Assembly (NCBI RefSeq): GCF_000763805.1
Contig: NZ_JRKS01000018.1
Span: 1-53,150 of the forward strand
Direction: 5' to 3'
From: Paracoccus sphaerophysae
GTDB lineage: Bacteria; Pseudomonadota; Alphaproteobacteria; Rhodobacterales; Rhodobacteraceae
Length of the DNA: 53,150 bases
A program made the position numbers and the translations under genes. The notes beneath the pieces are model-generated. The model was not told the origin of the DNA. It was given only the letters and a program-made list of their open reading frames with translations, and did no database searches. How positions within the stretch are numbered: position 1 is the first letter of the stretch; each line of letters opens with the position of its first letter. Below are positions 7,871 to 15,635 of this stretch, in pieces.

Positions 7871-9762
7871 TTGGCGCTGAGGCCCAGATAGGCCGTCCTG
7901 CCGCGGGCGGCGAAGCCCCAGACGTCGGAATGATCCTGATCGAAGAGGTTCACCACGCGGCCGGTCAGGCGGAGATTGTCGGTCAGATCATAGCTCGTCG
8001 AGACGTTGACGACGTTATAGGCGTCCATTTCCCGCACCGGATAGGCTCCCCAGAACTGGGTGTCGTAGTTCCCCGACACATGGCGGAAATCGACCGTCGT
8101 GCTGCCGGCCCCTTGCGCGAAGGCATAGGTCGCCGACAGGCCCAGCTCGTGCCGCGGGCGGCGCGTCTCGACCGACCCGTCGGGGTTGCGAGCATCGAGA
8201 TAGGTATAGTTCAGCGCCACCAGCAGGTCCGGCGTCGCCTGCACGCGGCCGGTCAGTTCCACCCCTTCGCGCGGGCTTTCGCCGGACTGGTTGACATAGG
8301 TCGCGCGGCCGTCCGGCGCGGCGCCGTAGGCATAGGTGATCTCGTCGTCCATCCGTTCCCTGAACCAGGTCAGGTCCACGGTCCCGCGATCGTCGGGCAG
8401 CTGGTATTCGATGCCGATATCGACCCCGCGGTTGGTTTCCGGCCGCAGGTTCAGGTTGCCGGCCGTAAAGCTGTCATTGACGTAGAGCTCGTAATGGGAC
8501 GGGTTGACCAGCGCCCGGCCGGCCGAGGCGTGCAGCCGCAGCGGACGGTCCGGCACCTGCCAGGACAGGCCAAGGTTCCAGCTGGTGAAGTCGCCGAAGA
8601 CCTCGTTGTCGTCACGGCGCAGGCCGGCCTGAATGTCCAGCCCGTTATCCAGAAAGCCGCGATATTCCAGCGCAAAGGCGGTCAGGTCGCGGTCAAAACC
8701 GGGGGCCGCCGAGCTTTCGTCGGTCTGCCTTTCGGCCAGGAAGTTCAGCAGGTGCCGCGCCTCGGCCACCGGCTGGCCGTCAAGGCCATAGCTCAGCCGG
8801 TATTTCAGCTTGGTGGTCTTGCCGGTCGTCTCGGGCGCGTTCTCGTGGCTTTGCCTGAAATCCGACCGCTGCAGGTCGAGCCGGTGGATCACCCGGCCGC
8901 CGGCCATCGCATATTCGGCCCAGACCCCGCCCTGGGTTTCGCGGCGGTCGCTGAACAGCGTCCCGTCATCGACGACATAGTTGTCGGCATTGGTGGCGGC
9001 AAAGGACAGCGCGTCGTAGTCGTAGCGTTCCCTGGACCAGCGCAGCGTGGTGCCGACGGTCAGGTCGTCGGCGGCCGCCCAGTCGCCGGACAGGCCGACC
9101 GTCTTGCGGTTGATCCCGTCCTTTTCGCCGCCATCGCCGGACAGGTCATAGCCGTGATCGTCCGTCGCCGACAGGCTCAGCGCGATGCCGCCGCGGTCGC
9201 TGCGCTGGCTGACGCGGGCCGAAGCCGACGCGCCGTCCCCCAGTTCGACCCGGCCCCCGTAATGCAGGCCGGGTTCGCCCTTGTCGGTGATAATGTTGAT
9301 GACCCCGGCCGAGGCATTCGAGCCGTAGAACACCGATTGCGGCCCGCGCAGCACCTCGATCCGGTCGACATTATCGGTTTCCAGACCGCTCAGCATGTAT
9401 TCGTCCGCGCCGCCGGCGGCCTCGATCCCGTCGATGAGGATCAGCGTGTGGTTGCCTTCGCCACCGCGGATGCGGACCTGGGTCGCGCCTGCGCCCCCGT
9501 CGCTGACCGCGACGCCGGGTACCGCGCGCAGCGCGTCCTGCACGGTGGTGAGGCCGCGGCGGTCGAGTTCTTCGGCGGTCAGCACGGTATAGGACCGCCC
9601 ATAGGCGTCCGCGGCCGAGGAGGTCAGCCCGGCCGACAGCACGATTTCGTCAAGCACGATGCTGGTCGGCGCGGCGGTGTCCTGCGCGATGTCCTGCGCG
9701 GCGGCCAGCGCCGGCGCACACAGGCAGGTCGACAAAAGAAGCAGGCTGCGGATCTGGGTCAA
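7864..9762 (-). CDS. btuB: TonB-dependent receptor, probable B12 receptor (BtuB-like)
   Basis: About 632 residues from a TTG start giving MTQIRSLLLLSTCLCAPALA, a signal peptide. The frame remains open further upstream but without a signal-like N-terminus. A TonB-box-like IVLDEIVLSA follows the signal. The plug domain is clear: TVQDALRAVPGVAVSDGG, QVRIRGGEGNHTLILIDGIE, and IEVLRGPQSVFYGSNASAGVINI. The beta-barrel has repeated Tyr/Trp-ending strands and ends in an aromatic, LSAKW. At this length it matches BtuB-type receptors. It is the first gene after the cobalamin riboswitch, about 140 nt downstream. Confidence 0.87.
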   Translation of the reverse strand: MTQIRSLLLLSTCLCAPALAAAQDIAQDTAAPTSIVLDEIVLSAGLTSSAADAYGRSYTVLTAEELDRRGLTTVQDALRAVPGVAVSDGGAGATQVRIRGGEGNHTLILIDGIEAAGGADEYMLSGLETDNVDRIEVLRGPQSVFYGSNASAGVINIITDKGEPGLHYGGRVELGDGASASARVSQRSDRGGIALSLSATDDHGYDLSGDGGEKDGINRKTVGLSGDWAAADDLTVGTTLRWSRERYDYDALSFAATNADNYVVDDGTLFSDRRETQGGVWAEYAMAGGRVIHRLDLQRSDFRQSHENAPETTGKTTKLKYRLSYGLDGQPVAEARHLLNFLAERQTDESSAAPGFDRDLTAFALEYRGFLDNGLDIQAGLRRDDNEVFGDFTSWNLGLSWQVPDRPLRLHASAGRALVNPSHYELYVNDSFTAGNLNLRPETNRGVDIGIEYQLPDDRGTVDLTWFRERMDDEITYAYGAAPDGRATYVNQSGESPREGVELTGRVQATPDLLVALNYTYLDARNPDGSVETRRPRHELGLSATYAFAQGAGSTTVDFRHVSGNYDTQFWGAYPVREMDAYNVVNVSTSYDLTDNLRLTGRVVNLFDQDHSDVWGFAARGRTAYLGLSAKW

Positions 9763-10170
9763 TTCGTTCGGTCCATCCCATGCGGACCACGCGGCCCGCG
9801 GTTGCAGAGGTGCGCCGGGGTGGTCCGCGCGGGCCATCCCGGACAGTGTCGATCACCACTGCGGAACGGCCGCTCTCCATGCGCGCCCCGCGCAGGAAAT
9901 GGGTGAAGGCCTCGGCAGGTCTCCTGGCTCGCGGATCGTGGCTCGGGCCGGCCTTCCCGGGGGAACCCCAGTGGCGTCATCGGCCTTTGCTCACCGCTTA
10001 CAGTTGCGGGGGCAGCCCCGGCCTGGCCCGGGCCTGTCGACCCGCGGCGCACCGGTGTTCCCTATTATCCCGACCGTTGAGCCGGGACCGAAGCTGGCGA
10101 CGGCAATGCGCCAATCGCGAGGCCGAGTCAACGACCCCGCGGAAGGCAGCGGTTACCGTCCCGCGCCGGT
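9763..10170. other. 408-nt gene-free stretch: operon leader plus cobalamin riboswitch
   Basis: No protein gene is supported here. The stretch holds the cobalamin riboswitch (9905-10078). It also holds about 140 nt of minus-strand leader between the aptamer and the receptor start, presumably with the expression platform, and about 90 nt between the aptamer and the end of soxW where the promoter should lie. The short open frames crossing it have no ribosome sites and conflict with the RNA. Confidence 0.75.
9905..10078 (-). ncRNA. Cobalamin riboswitch (aptamer) upstream of B12 uptake operon
   Basis: On the minus strand, 5' to 3', the hallmarks appear in order: a G-rich P2-P4 region, CCCCCGCAACTGTAAGCGG, GATGACGCCACTGGGG (the GCCACTG element), and the B12 box GCCAGGAGACCTGCC at about 9912-9930. 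These elements and their order define the cobalamin riboswitch family, which turns downstream genes off when adenosylcobalamin binds. It precedes the receptor gene by about 140 nt and should repress all four transport genes. The outer limits are approximate. Confidence 0.95.
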
Positions 10171-10737
10171 CTACTCGGCCTTGTCCTCGGCCAGCCGGGC
10201 GGCGAGGAATTTCTGGAAATGCTCGCCGTTTTCATAGGTCCCGTCGCGGACCCACACCAGCATCGCCTCGACCGTGCCCTTGCCGAAGGCGCCGGGGACG
10301 GTGGCGATGGCGGCCTGGGCGGCAGGCTGGACCTCGGGGACCTCGCCGGGCAGGAACAGCATGGTCGGGGTGAACATCACCCCCCAGCGCGCCGCCATCT
10401 CGCTTTCCGGCAGCGCCGTGCCGTCCAGGTCGGTAATCTCGACGCTGCCGAACAGGTTCATCTGCACGACATAGAAATCCTCGGTCAGCAGCTTTTCGAT
10501 GGCCGGGTCGACGAACACCTCCTCGTGCATCTTGGTGCAGTAGATGCAGCCGCTCTGTTCGACGATCACCATCAGGTGCTTGCCGGCGGCCTTGGCGTCG
10601 GCCAGGTCCTCGCGCAGGTCCTTGAAGGTGTCCTGCAGCCAGGCCGGCTTGTGCAGCCCGTCATCGCCGATCGTCACGGCGCCGGCGGGCAGCGCCAGGA
10701 CTGCCAGCGCGGCGGCCATCAGGATGCGTCTCAGCAT
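10171..10737 (-). CDS. soxW: SoxW, periplasmic thioredoxin-like protein
   Basis: 188 residues. It has a signal peptide (MLRRILMAAALAVLALPAGA) and a thioredoxin-fold domain with active site SGCIYCTKMHEEVF (CxxC at about residues 64-67), then FTPTMLFLPG with the cis-Pro. In Paracoccus, SoxW is a periplasmic thioredoxin encoded directly after soxV and receives electrons from it; here the gap is 16 nt. Its role is keeping Sox thiols, such as the SoxY carrier cysteine, reduced. It is on the minus strand, separated from the main operon by soxS and a transporter gene. Confidence 0.88.
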   Translation of the reverse strand: MLRRILMAAALAVLALPAGAVTIGDDGLHKPAWLQDTFKDLREDLADAKAAGKHLMVIVEQSGCIYCTKMHEEVFVDPAIEKLLTEDFYVVQMNLFGSVEITDLDGTALPESEMAARWGVMFTPTMLFLPGEVPEVQPAAQAAIATVPGAFGKGTVEAMLVWVRDGTYENGEHFQKFLAARLAEDKAE

Positions 10738-10753
10738 GGATCAATCCTCCCCC

Positions 10754-11488
10754 TCATGTCACCGTCGACGACCAGTCGAAGTGACGGATCATGAAATCGG
10801 CGATCCGGTTGACGCTGCCGGTCGCGATCAGCACCGCGAACAGGATCAGCATCGCGCCCATCGCCTTTTCGATATGGGCCAGAAAGCTGCGGTGGCGCGA
10901 GACCCAGCGCAGGAACGAGTTGATGAACAGCGCCGCCAGCACGAAGGGCAGCGTCATCGCCAGGCCGTAGACCAGCAGCAGCAACCCGCCGCGCCAGATG
11001 TCGCCCATCCCCGACGCGACCATCAGGATCGCGGCCAGCGCCGGGCCGACGCAGGGGGTCCAGCCGAACCCGAAGGCGAGCCCCATGACATAGGCGCCGG
11101 CGAGGCTGGCGGGCTTGGTCTCGGTCTCGATACGCGCCTGGCGGTACAGGAAGGGGATGCGGACCACGCCCAGGAAATGCAGGCCAAAGACGAACAGCAC
11201 CGCCGCCGCCACCCAGGACAGGGTCTGCTTCCATTCCCCGAAGGCCCGGCCCAGGGCGGTGGCCCCCATCCCCATCAGCACGAAGATCGAGGTCACCCCC
11301 AGCGCAAAGGCGATCGCCTGCACCACGACGCGGCGGGTGGCGCCGGGGACGATGCGGTCGCCCTTCAGCTCCTGCATCGACAGCCCGGCCATGTAGCACA
11401 GGTAGAACGGCACCATCGGCAGGATGCAGGGCGACAGGAAGGACAGCAGCCCGGCCAGCGCCGCGCCGCCAAAGGAAATGTCGAACAT
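10754..11488 (-). CDS. soxV: SoxV, CcdA-type thiol:disulfide transporter
   Basis: 244 residues with about six membrane helices, as in CcdA. FLSPCILPMVPFYLCYMAG holds the first redox cysteine, and FGWTPCVGPALAAIL holds the second, proline-flanked one. CcdA/SoxV proteins carry electrons from cytosolic thioredoxin to periplasmic thioredoxins, here SoxW downstream and probably SoxS. The gene is divergent from soxS with 76 nt between the starts, a spacer that should contain both promoters. Confidence 0.9.
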   Translation of the reverse strand: MFDISFGGAALAGLLSFLSPCILPMVPFYLCYMAGLSMQELKGDRIVPGATRRVVVQAIAFALGVTSIFVLMGMGATALGRAFGEWKQTLSWVAAAVLFVFGLHFLGVVRIPFLYRQARIETETKPASLAGAYVMGLAFGFGWTPCVGPALAAILMVASGMGDIWRGGLLLLVYGLAMTLPFVLAALFINSFLRWVSRHRSFLAHIEKAMGAMLILFAVLIATGSVNRIADFMIRHFDWSSTVT

Positions 11489-11564
11489 TGCGCCCGCCCT
11501 GCCTTTCGCTCAAACTTCGAATAATCCGATGGATGAATACTCGGTGAGGAAAGGGGTCCGGTCA

Positions 11565-11945
11565 ATGGTCCTGCGTGCGCTGTCGCTTGTCATCCCGCTG
11601 CTGGCCGCGAGCCCCGCCGCGGCCGAGCTGACCCTGCTGATGATCGAGCAGCCGGGCTGCGTCTATTGCGCCCGCTGGGACCGCGACATCGCGCCGATCC
11701 TGCCCAGGACCGACGAGGGCAAGGCCGCCCCCCTGCGCCGCATCCAGCTGCGCGAGCCGGTGCCCGCCGACATCACGCTCGATCGTCCGGCGACCTTCAC
11801 CCCGACCTTCGTCATGCTGAACGACGGCCGCGAGACCGGCCGGATCGAGGGCTATCCGGGCGACGAATTCTTCTGGCCGCTCTTGAACGAGCTGATCGAC
11901 ACGGCCACCCTCGCCCAACCACCGCAACAGGAGAACCAGCCATGA
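11565..11945 (+). CDS. soxS: SoxS, periplasmic thiol reductase of the Sox system
   Basis: 126 residues. The ATG at 11565 is chosen because it begins a signal peptide (MVLRALSLVIPLLAASPAAA) and has AAAGGGG 8 nt upstream; an in-frame ATG at 11529 would add 12 residues without benefit. The motif EQPGCVYCARWDRDI contains the CxxC pair and TFTPTFVML the cis-Pro. In P. pantotrophus, SoxS is a small periplasmic thiol reductase that reactivates SoxYZ. The stop overlaps the next ATG by 4 nt (ATGA). Confidence 0.88.
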   Translation: MVLRALSLVIPLLAASPAAAELTLLMIEQPGCVYCARWDRDIAPILPRTDEGKAAPLRRIQLREPVPADITLDRPATFTPTFVMLNDGRETGRIEGYPGDEFFWPLLNELIDTATLAQPPQQENQP

Positions 11946-12379
11946 AGACCCTGACCGCCGCTTGCGCCGTGCTGATCCTCGCCACCGCCGCCCACGCCGA
12001 AGCTCCGGTCACGCAGACGACCGAGGGCAGCTTCGACGATGTCGCGGCGGCGGTCGAATCGGCGATCATCAATGCCGGGCTGGTCATCGACGGCACCCAC
12101 CAGGTCGGCGAGATGCTGGCCCGCACCAAGGCGGACGTGGGCGGCACCAAGGACCTGTTCACCCATGCGACGACCTTCACCTTCTGTTCGGCCACCGCGT
12201 CGCGGCAGGTGATGGAGGCCGACATCGCAAACCTGCAGCATTGCCCCTATGCGGTGTTCGTCTATGAAACGCCGGATGCGCCGGGCAAGATCACGGTCGG
12301 GCACCGCGCCTATGCCGATCCCGCAATGGCGCCGGTGACCGAGCTGCTGGACGGCATCGTCGCCGACGCGCTGAACTGA
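11942..12379 (+). CDS. DUF302 domain secreted protein
   Basis: 145 residues with a signal peptide (MKTLTAACAVLILATAAHA). The rest, including TTEGSFDDVAAAVESAIINAGLVIDG and the segments CPYAVFVYE and ITVGHR, has the DUF302 layout, a small alpha/beta domain of unsettled function. DUF302 proteins are often found near sulfur-oxidation and YeeE/YedE genes. Its position between soxS (4-nt overlap) and a YeeE/YedE transporter (13-nt gap) implies a periplasmic role in sulfur handling, but the activity is not known. Confidence 0.8.
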   Translation: MKTLTAACAVLILATAAHAEAPVTQTTEGSFDDVAAAVESAIINAGLVIDGTHQVGEMLARTKADVGGTKDLFTHATTFTFCSATASRQVMEADIANLQHCPYAVFVYETPDAPGKITVGHRAYADPAMAPVTELLDGIVADALN

Positions 12380-12392
12380 GCACGCGGCCCGC

Positions 12393-13457
12393 ATGAACGA
12401 CCTGCTCGATCTGACCCAACTGGCCGAACGGCTGGGAGAGCCGCAGCTGGCCGCGCTGATCGGCGTGCTGACCGGCGCGATCTTCGGCGTCGCGGCGCAG
12501 CGGTCAGCCTTCTGCCTGCGCTCGGCCACCATCGAGTTCGCCCGCGGCAGCCTGGGGCCGCGGATGGCGATCTGGCTGCTGTGCTTTTCGACCGCGCTCG
12601 TCTGGGTGCAGGCGGCGCGGCTGTCGGGGTTGTTCGATCCGCAGTCCGCGCGGATGATGAGCGTGACCGGCTCGTGGTCCGGCGCCATCGTTGGCGGGCT
12701 GATGTTCGGCGCCGGGATGGTGCTGGCGCGGGGCTGTTCGGGGCGGCTGGTGATCCTTGCGTCCAGCGGCAACCTGAGGTCGGTCATGACCGGGCTGATC
12801 TTCGCGGTCTTCGCGCAGATGAGCCTGCAGGGCTGGCTGGCGCCCGCGCGGCAGTACCTGGCCGCGCTGTGGGTGACGCCGAACGGGCGCAACATCGAGC
12901 TTGTCAGCCTGCTCGGACTGCCCGAGGAAACCGGGCTGGTGGTCGGGCTGCTGACCGCGGCGCTGGCGCTGTATCTGTCGTTTCGCCACGGGATCGGCCC
13001 GCGCAAGCTGGTCTTTGCCGCGGGCGTCGGCTTTTCCGTCGCCGTGGGCTGGGTCCTGACCTATGCGCTGGCCCAGATCGCGTTCGAGCCGGTATCGGTC
13101 AACTCGGTGACCTTTTCCGGCCCCTCGGCCGAGGCGCTGATGTTCTTCCTGGTCCCCGCCGGTCCGCTCAGCTTCGAGGTCGGGCTGGTGATCGGCGCCT
13201 GCCTGGGCGCCGCCGCCGCGGCGCTGCTGAACGGCGAATTTGCCTGGCAGGGGTTCGAGGGCGCGGCCTCGATGCGCCGCTACATGCTGGGCGGCGCGCT
13301 GATGGGCATGGGCGCAATGCTGGCCGGCGGCTGCGCCATCGGCGCCGGCGTCACCGGCAGTTCGATCCTGTCGGGCACGGCGTGGCTGACGCTGTTCTTC
13401 TTTTTCGTCGGCGCCGGGATCACCGACCGGCTGATCGACTATCGCCCGCAAAGCTGA
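12393..13457 (+). CDS. YeeE/YedE (SoxT-like) sulfur-compound transporter
   Basis: 354 residues with about nine or ten membrane helices, family YeeE/YedE (DUF395). It shows the two conserved cysteine motifs of the family: ARGCSGRLVILASSG at about residue 115 and GGCAIGAGVTGSS at about residue 310. Characterised YeeE (TsuA) takes up thiosulfate through such cysteines; SoxT members are linked to import of the sulfur signal or substrate in sox loci. This is one of two paralogues in the window, the other following soxR. It ends the soxS-DUF302-transporter operon at a bidirectional terminator. Confidence 0.85.
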   Translation: MNDLLDLTQLAERLGEPQLAALIGVLTGAIFGVAAQRSAFCLRSATIEFARGSLGPRMAIWLLCFSTALVWVQAARLSGLFDPQSARMMSVTGSWSGAIVGGLMFGAGMVLARGCSGRLVILASSGNLRSVMTGLIFAVFAQMSLQGWLAPARQYLAALWVTPNGRNIELVSLLGLPEETGLVVGLLTAALALYLSFRHGIGPRKLVFAAGVGFSVAVGWVLTYALAQIAFEPVSVNSVTFSGPSAEALMFFLVPAGPLSFEVGLVIGACLGAAAAALLNGEFAWQGFEGAASMRRYMLGGALMGMGAMLAGGCAIGAGVTGSSILSGTAWLTLFFFFVGAGITDRLIDYRPQS

Positions 13458-13458
13458 A

Positions 13459-13480
13459 CGGGCGGGGTTTCCCCCGCCCG
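13459..13480. terminator. Bidirectional terminator between YeeE/YedE gene and soxD
   Basis: CGGGCGGGG-tttc-CCCCGCCCG is a 9-bp perfect stem between convergent genes. On the plus strand it is followed by a T-rich tract (tgtttctttt at 13486-13495), fitting intrinsic termination of the plus-strand operon. The same stem may serve the sox operon on the other strand. Confidence 0.75.
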
Positions 13481-13511
13481 CCGGCTGTTTCTTTTCAGAG
13501 CCGTGCGACCG

Positions 13512-14345
13512 TCAGGGCTTGGCCGGCGTCTCCGCCGGGGCGGCGTCGGCGGGCGGGGTAGCCGCCGCGTCGGCCGCAGGCGCAGCATCCGCAGCCGGCG
13601 CAGCGTCCGCCGGGGGAGCAGCGTCGGCTGGCGCAGTCTCCGGCGGTTCGGCAGCCGGAGCGGCGGCACCACCCTCGGCCCCCTCGGCGCCCGGAGGCGC
13701 GCTCGTGGCGTCGTCCGGCGTCACATCCAGGATCGAGGCGTGGCGGGTAATCTCGACCGAGTGCTTGCAGTTTTCCATGCACGGCTCTTTCGTGAACTCG
13801 GGGTATTCCACGGCTTCCCGGTCGTCGGCAAAGAACGCTTCGGCGTTGGGCAGTTTGACCTCGGTAAAGGTCTCCTTGGACAGCACGAAATCGTCGTCCA
13901 CCAGGTTGTTCGAATACAGCAGATAGGCCGTGATCGCATAGGTATCGTCGGCGCTGAGCGTCTGCGCCTGCCCGAACGGCATCGAGCGGTGGACATAGTC
14001 CCAGACCGTGGACAGATACGGCCAGTAGCTGCCGATCGTCTTGACCGGATCCTGGCGGTTCAGCGTGCCTTCCCCGCCCGACAGCTTGGGCCAGTTGTCC
14101 AGCCCCTCGGCAAAGTCGCCTTGGCAGCTGGCGCAGTTCTCAAGATAGACCTCCTCGCCCGTCGCCACGTCGCCCGATCCCTCGGGCAGACCACGGCCAT
14201 CGGGCATCACCTTGACGTCCCACGCGGCGATCTCCTCGGGCAGCGCGGCGCGGCCCAGGCCCAGCGGCTCGGACTGCGCGGTCAGCGGCAGCGCCGCCAG
14301 CGGCAAGGCCAGCGCGAATGCCGCAATCTCAGGAAACTTCGACAT
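13512..14345 (-). CDS. soxD: SoxD, sulfur dehydrogenase cytochrome subunit, haem motif altered
   Basis: 277 residues with a signal peptide (MSKFPEIAAFALALPLAALP). SoxD is the cytochrome partner of molybdoprotein SoxC, taking electrons from sulfane oxidation on SoxY. The cytochrome domain is recognisable: LENCASCQGDFAEGLDNWPK, IGSYWPYLSTVWDYVHRSMP (with the Met ligand), and EPCMENCKHSVEI. The haem motif reads CASCQ instead of CxxCH; the codon at 14121-14123 is CAA, so the axial His is missing (Gln75). The protein stops after an Ala/Pro-rich linker of about 65 residues, where P. pantotrophus SoxD continues into a second haem domain. It overlaps soxC by 17 nt. Identity is firm; electron-transfer competence is doubtful. 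Confidence 0.88.
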   Translation of the reverse strand: MSKFPEIAAFALALPLAALPLTAQSEPLGLGRAALPEEIAAWDVKVMPDGRGLPEGSGDVATGEEVYLENCASCQGDFAEGLDNWPKLSGGEGTLNRQDPVKTIGSYWPYLSTVWDYVHRSMPFGQAQTLSADDTYAITAYLLYSNNLVDDDFVLSKETFTEVKLPNAEAFFADDREAVEYPEFTKEPCMENCKHSVEITRHASILDVTPDDATSAPPGAEGAEGGAAAPAAEPPETAPADAAPPADAAPAADAAPAADAAATPPADAAPAETPAKP

Positions 14346-15624
14346 TTTCCGCGCTCCCGTCGGGCTTGATCCACCAGGTCTGGATGGCATTGTTGTGATA
14401 GACCGAATTCTCGCCGCGGATCGCCCGCAGCGCGTCCTTGGTGGGCTGGACATAGCCCGTCTGGTCGATGGCGCGGGATTGCAGCAGCAGTTCCGACCCG
14501 TCCCAGTTCAGGTCGAAATAGAACCGGGTCATCGCCATCGGCACGCCGGGCGCGGCCAGCCGCGCGGTCTGCCAGCTCTTGCCGCCGTCAGTCGAGACGT
14601 CGACGCGGGTGACCGCGCCGCGGCCTGACCAGGCCAGCCCGGTGATGACCAGCGGCCCCGGGCCGTGGGCGATCGGCACCTGTGGGCTGGGGGCGGTGAT
14701 GACCGATTTGGCGTCCATCACCCAGGTCCATTTCCGCGACGTGCCATCGGCCATGGTGTCGGTGTATTTCGAGGTCTCCTCGCGGCTTTCGACCGCTGCA
14801 TCGGTGACCTCGATCCGGCGCAGCCACTTGACCCACATGTTGCCTTCCCAGCCCGGCACGACCAGCCGGACGGGGTAGCCATGTTCCTTGCGCAGCGCCT
14901 CGCCATTGGCCTTGAAGGCCACCAGCACGTCGCCCAGCGCCTTTTCGATCGGGATTGAGCGGCCGTTCGAGGACGCATCCGCGCCTTCGACATAGACCCA
15001 CTTGCCTTCGGGCTTGACGCCGGCCTCGTCCAGCAGCGTCTTCAGCGAGACGCCGACATATTCCATGTTGTGGATCATGCCCTGGGTGAACTGCACCCCG
15101 TTCAGCTGCGCCCCGGCCCATTCCATCCCGGAGTTCGCCGCGCATTCGCAGAAATAGACCCCGGCCTGGCGCGGGAAGCGGGTCAGGTCGTCATAGGTGA
15201 AGAGCAGCGGCCGGTCGACCAGCCCGTTGATCATCAGCCGGTAGTCGGGCTTGGATAGCTCGATGGCGCCGGAATGGTGCCGCTCGAAGGCGCAGCCGGC
15301 GGGGGTAATGGTCCCGTCCAGCTCGTGAATCGGGGTGAAGTTGATCGAGCTGATCGGGTCGGCGGTCAGCCACGGCACGTTGCGGCGCACCACCTGATCC
15401 TCGAAGTGGATCGGCATGCCGTAGGGTGTGGCGTCCACGCCGTCGCCCGTGTAGCGCGCCCAGTCCTGCACCTCGGTGATAAGGGGATCGGGCGTGCCCG
15501 CGGCAATCCCCTGGGCCCGCGCGGCCAGCGCCCCGGCCGGCAGCGCCACGCCGGCTGCGATGCCGGCGCGCAGCAGGCTGCGGCGCGCGGGGGATGCGGG
15601 ACGGCCGGAGATATCGTCGCTCAT
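14329..15624 (-). CDS. soxC: SoxC, molybdopterin subunit of sulfur dehydrogenase
   Basis: 431 residues. SoxC belongs to the sulfite-oxidase family and with SoxD oxidises the SoxY-bound sulfane sulfur. The N-terminus MSDDISGRPASPARRSLLRAG carries a twin-arginine signal. Molybdenum-cofactor features include GVYFCECAANSGMEWAG with the Mo-ligating cysteine region, and VPGWEGNMWVKWLRRIEV. The ATG at 15624 is chosen over one at 15636 because GAGGCG lies 5 nt before it and the Tat motif is then well placed. It follows soxB directly and overlaps soxD. MoaA, needed for its cofactor, is encoded at 39669. Confidence 0.93.
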   Translation of the reverse strand: MSDDISGRPASPARRSLLRAGIAAGVALPAGALAARAQGIAAGTPDPLITEVQDWARYTGDGVDATPYGMPIHFEDQVVRRNVPWLTADPISSINFTPIHELDGTITPAGCAFERHHSGAIELSKPDYRLMINGLVDRPLLFTYDDLTRFPRQAGVYFCECAANSGMEWAGAQLNGVQFTQGMIHNMEYVGVSLKTLLDEAGVKPEGKWVYVEGADASSNGRSIPIEKALGDVLVAFKANGEALRKEHGYPVRLVVPGWEGNMWVKWLRRIEVTDAAVESREETSKYTDTMADGTSRKWTWVMDAKSVITAPSPQVPIAHGPGPLVITGLAWSGRGAVTRVDVSTDGGKSWQTARLAAPGVPMAMTRFYFDLNWDGSELLLQSRAIDQTGYVQPTKDALRAIRGENSVYHNNAIQTWWIKPDGSAENVEVS

Positions 15625-15635
15625 CTGGCGCCTCA

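Noticed and set aside
11489..11564. A second clear SoxR palindrome in the soxV-soxS spacer
   Set aside because: The AT-rich segment holds direct repeats of GAATA, not an inverted repeat like the soxX-soxR one; too weak to list as a site.
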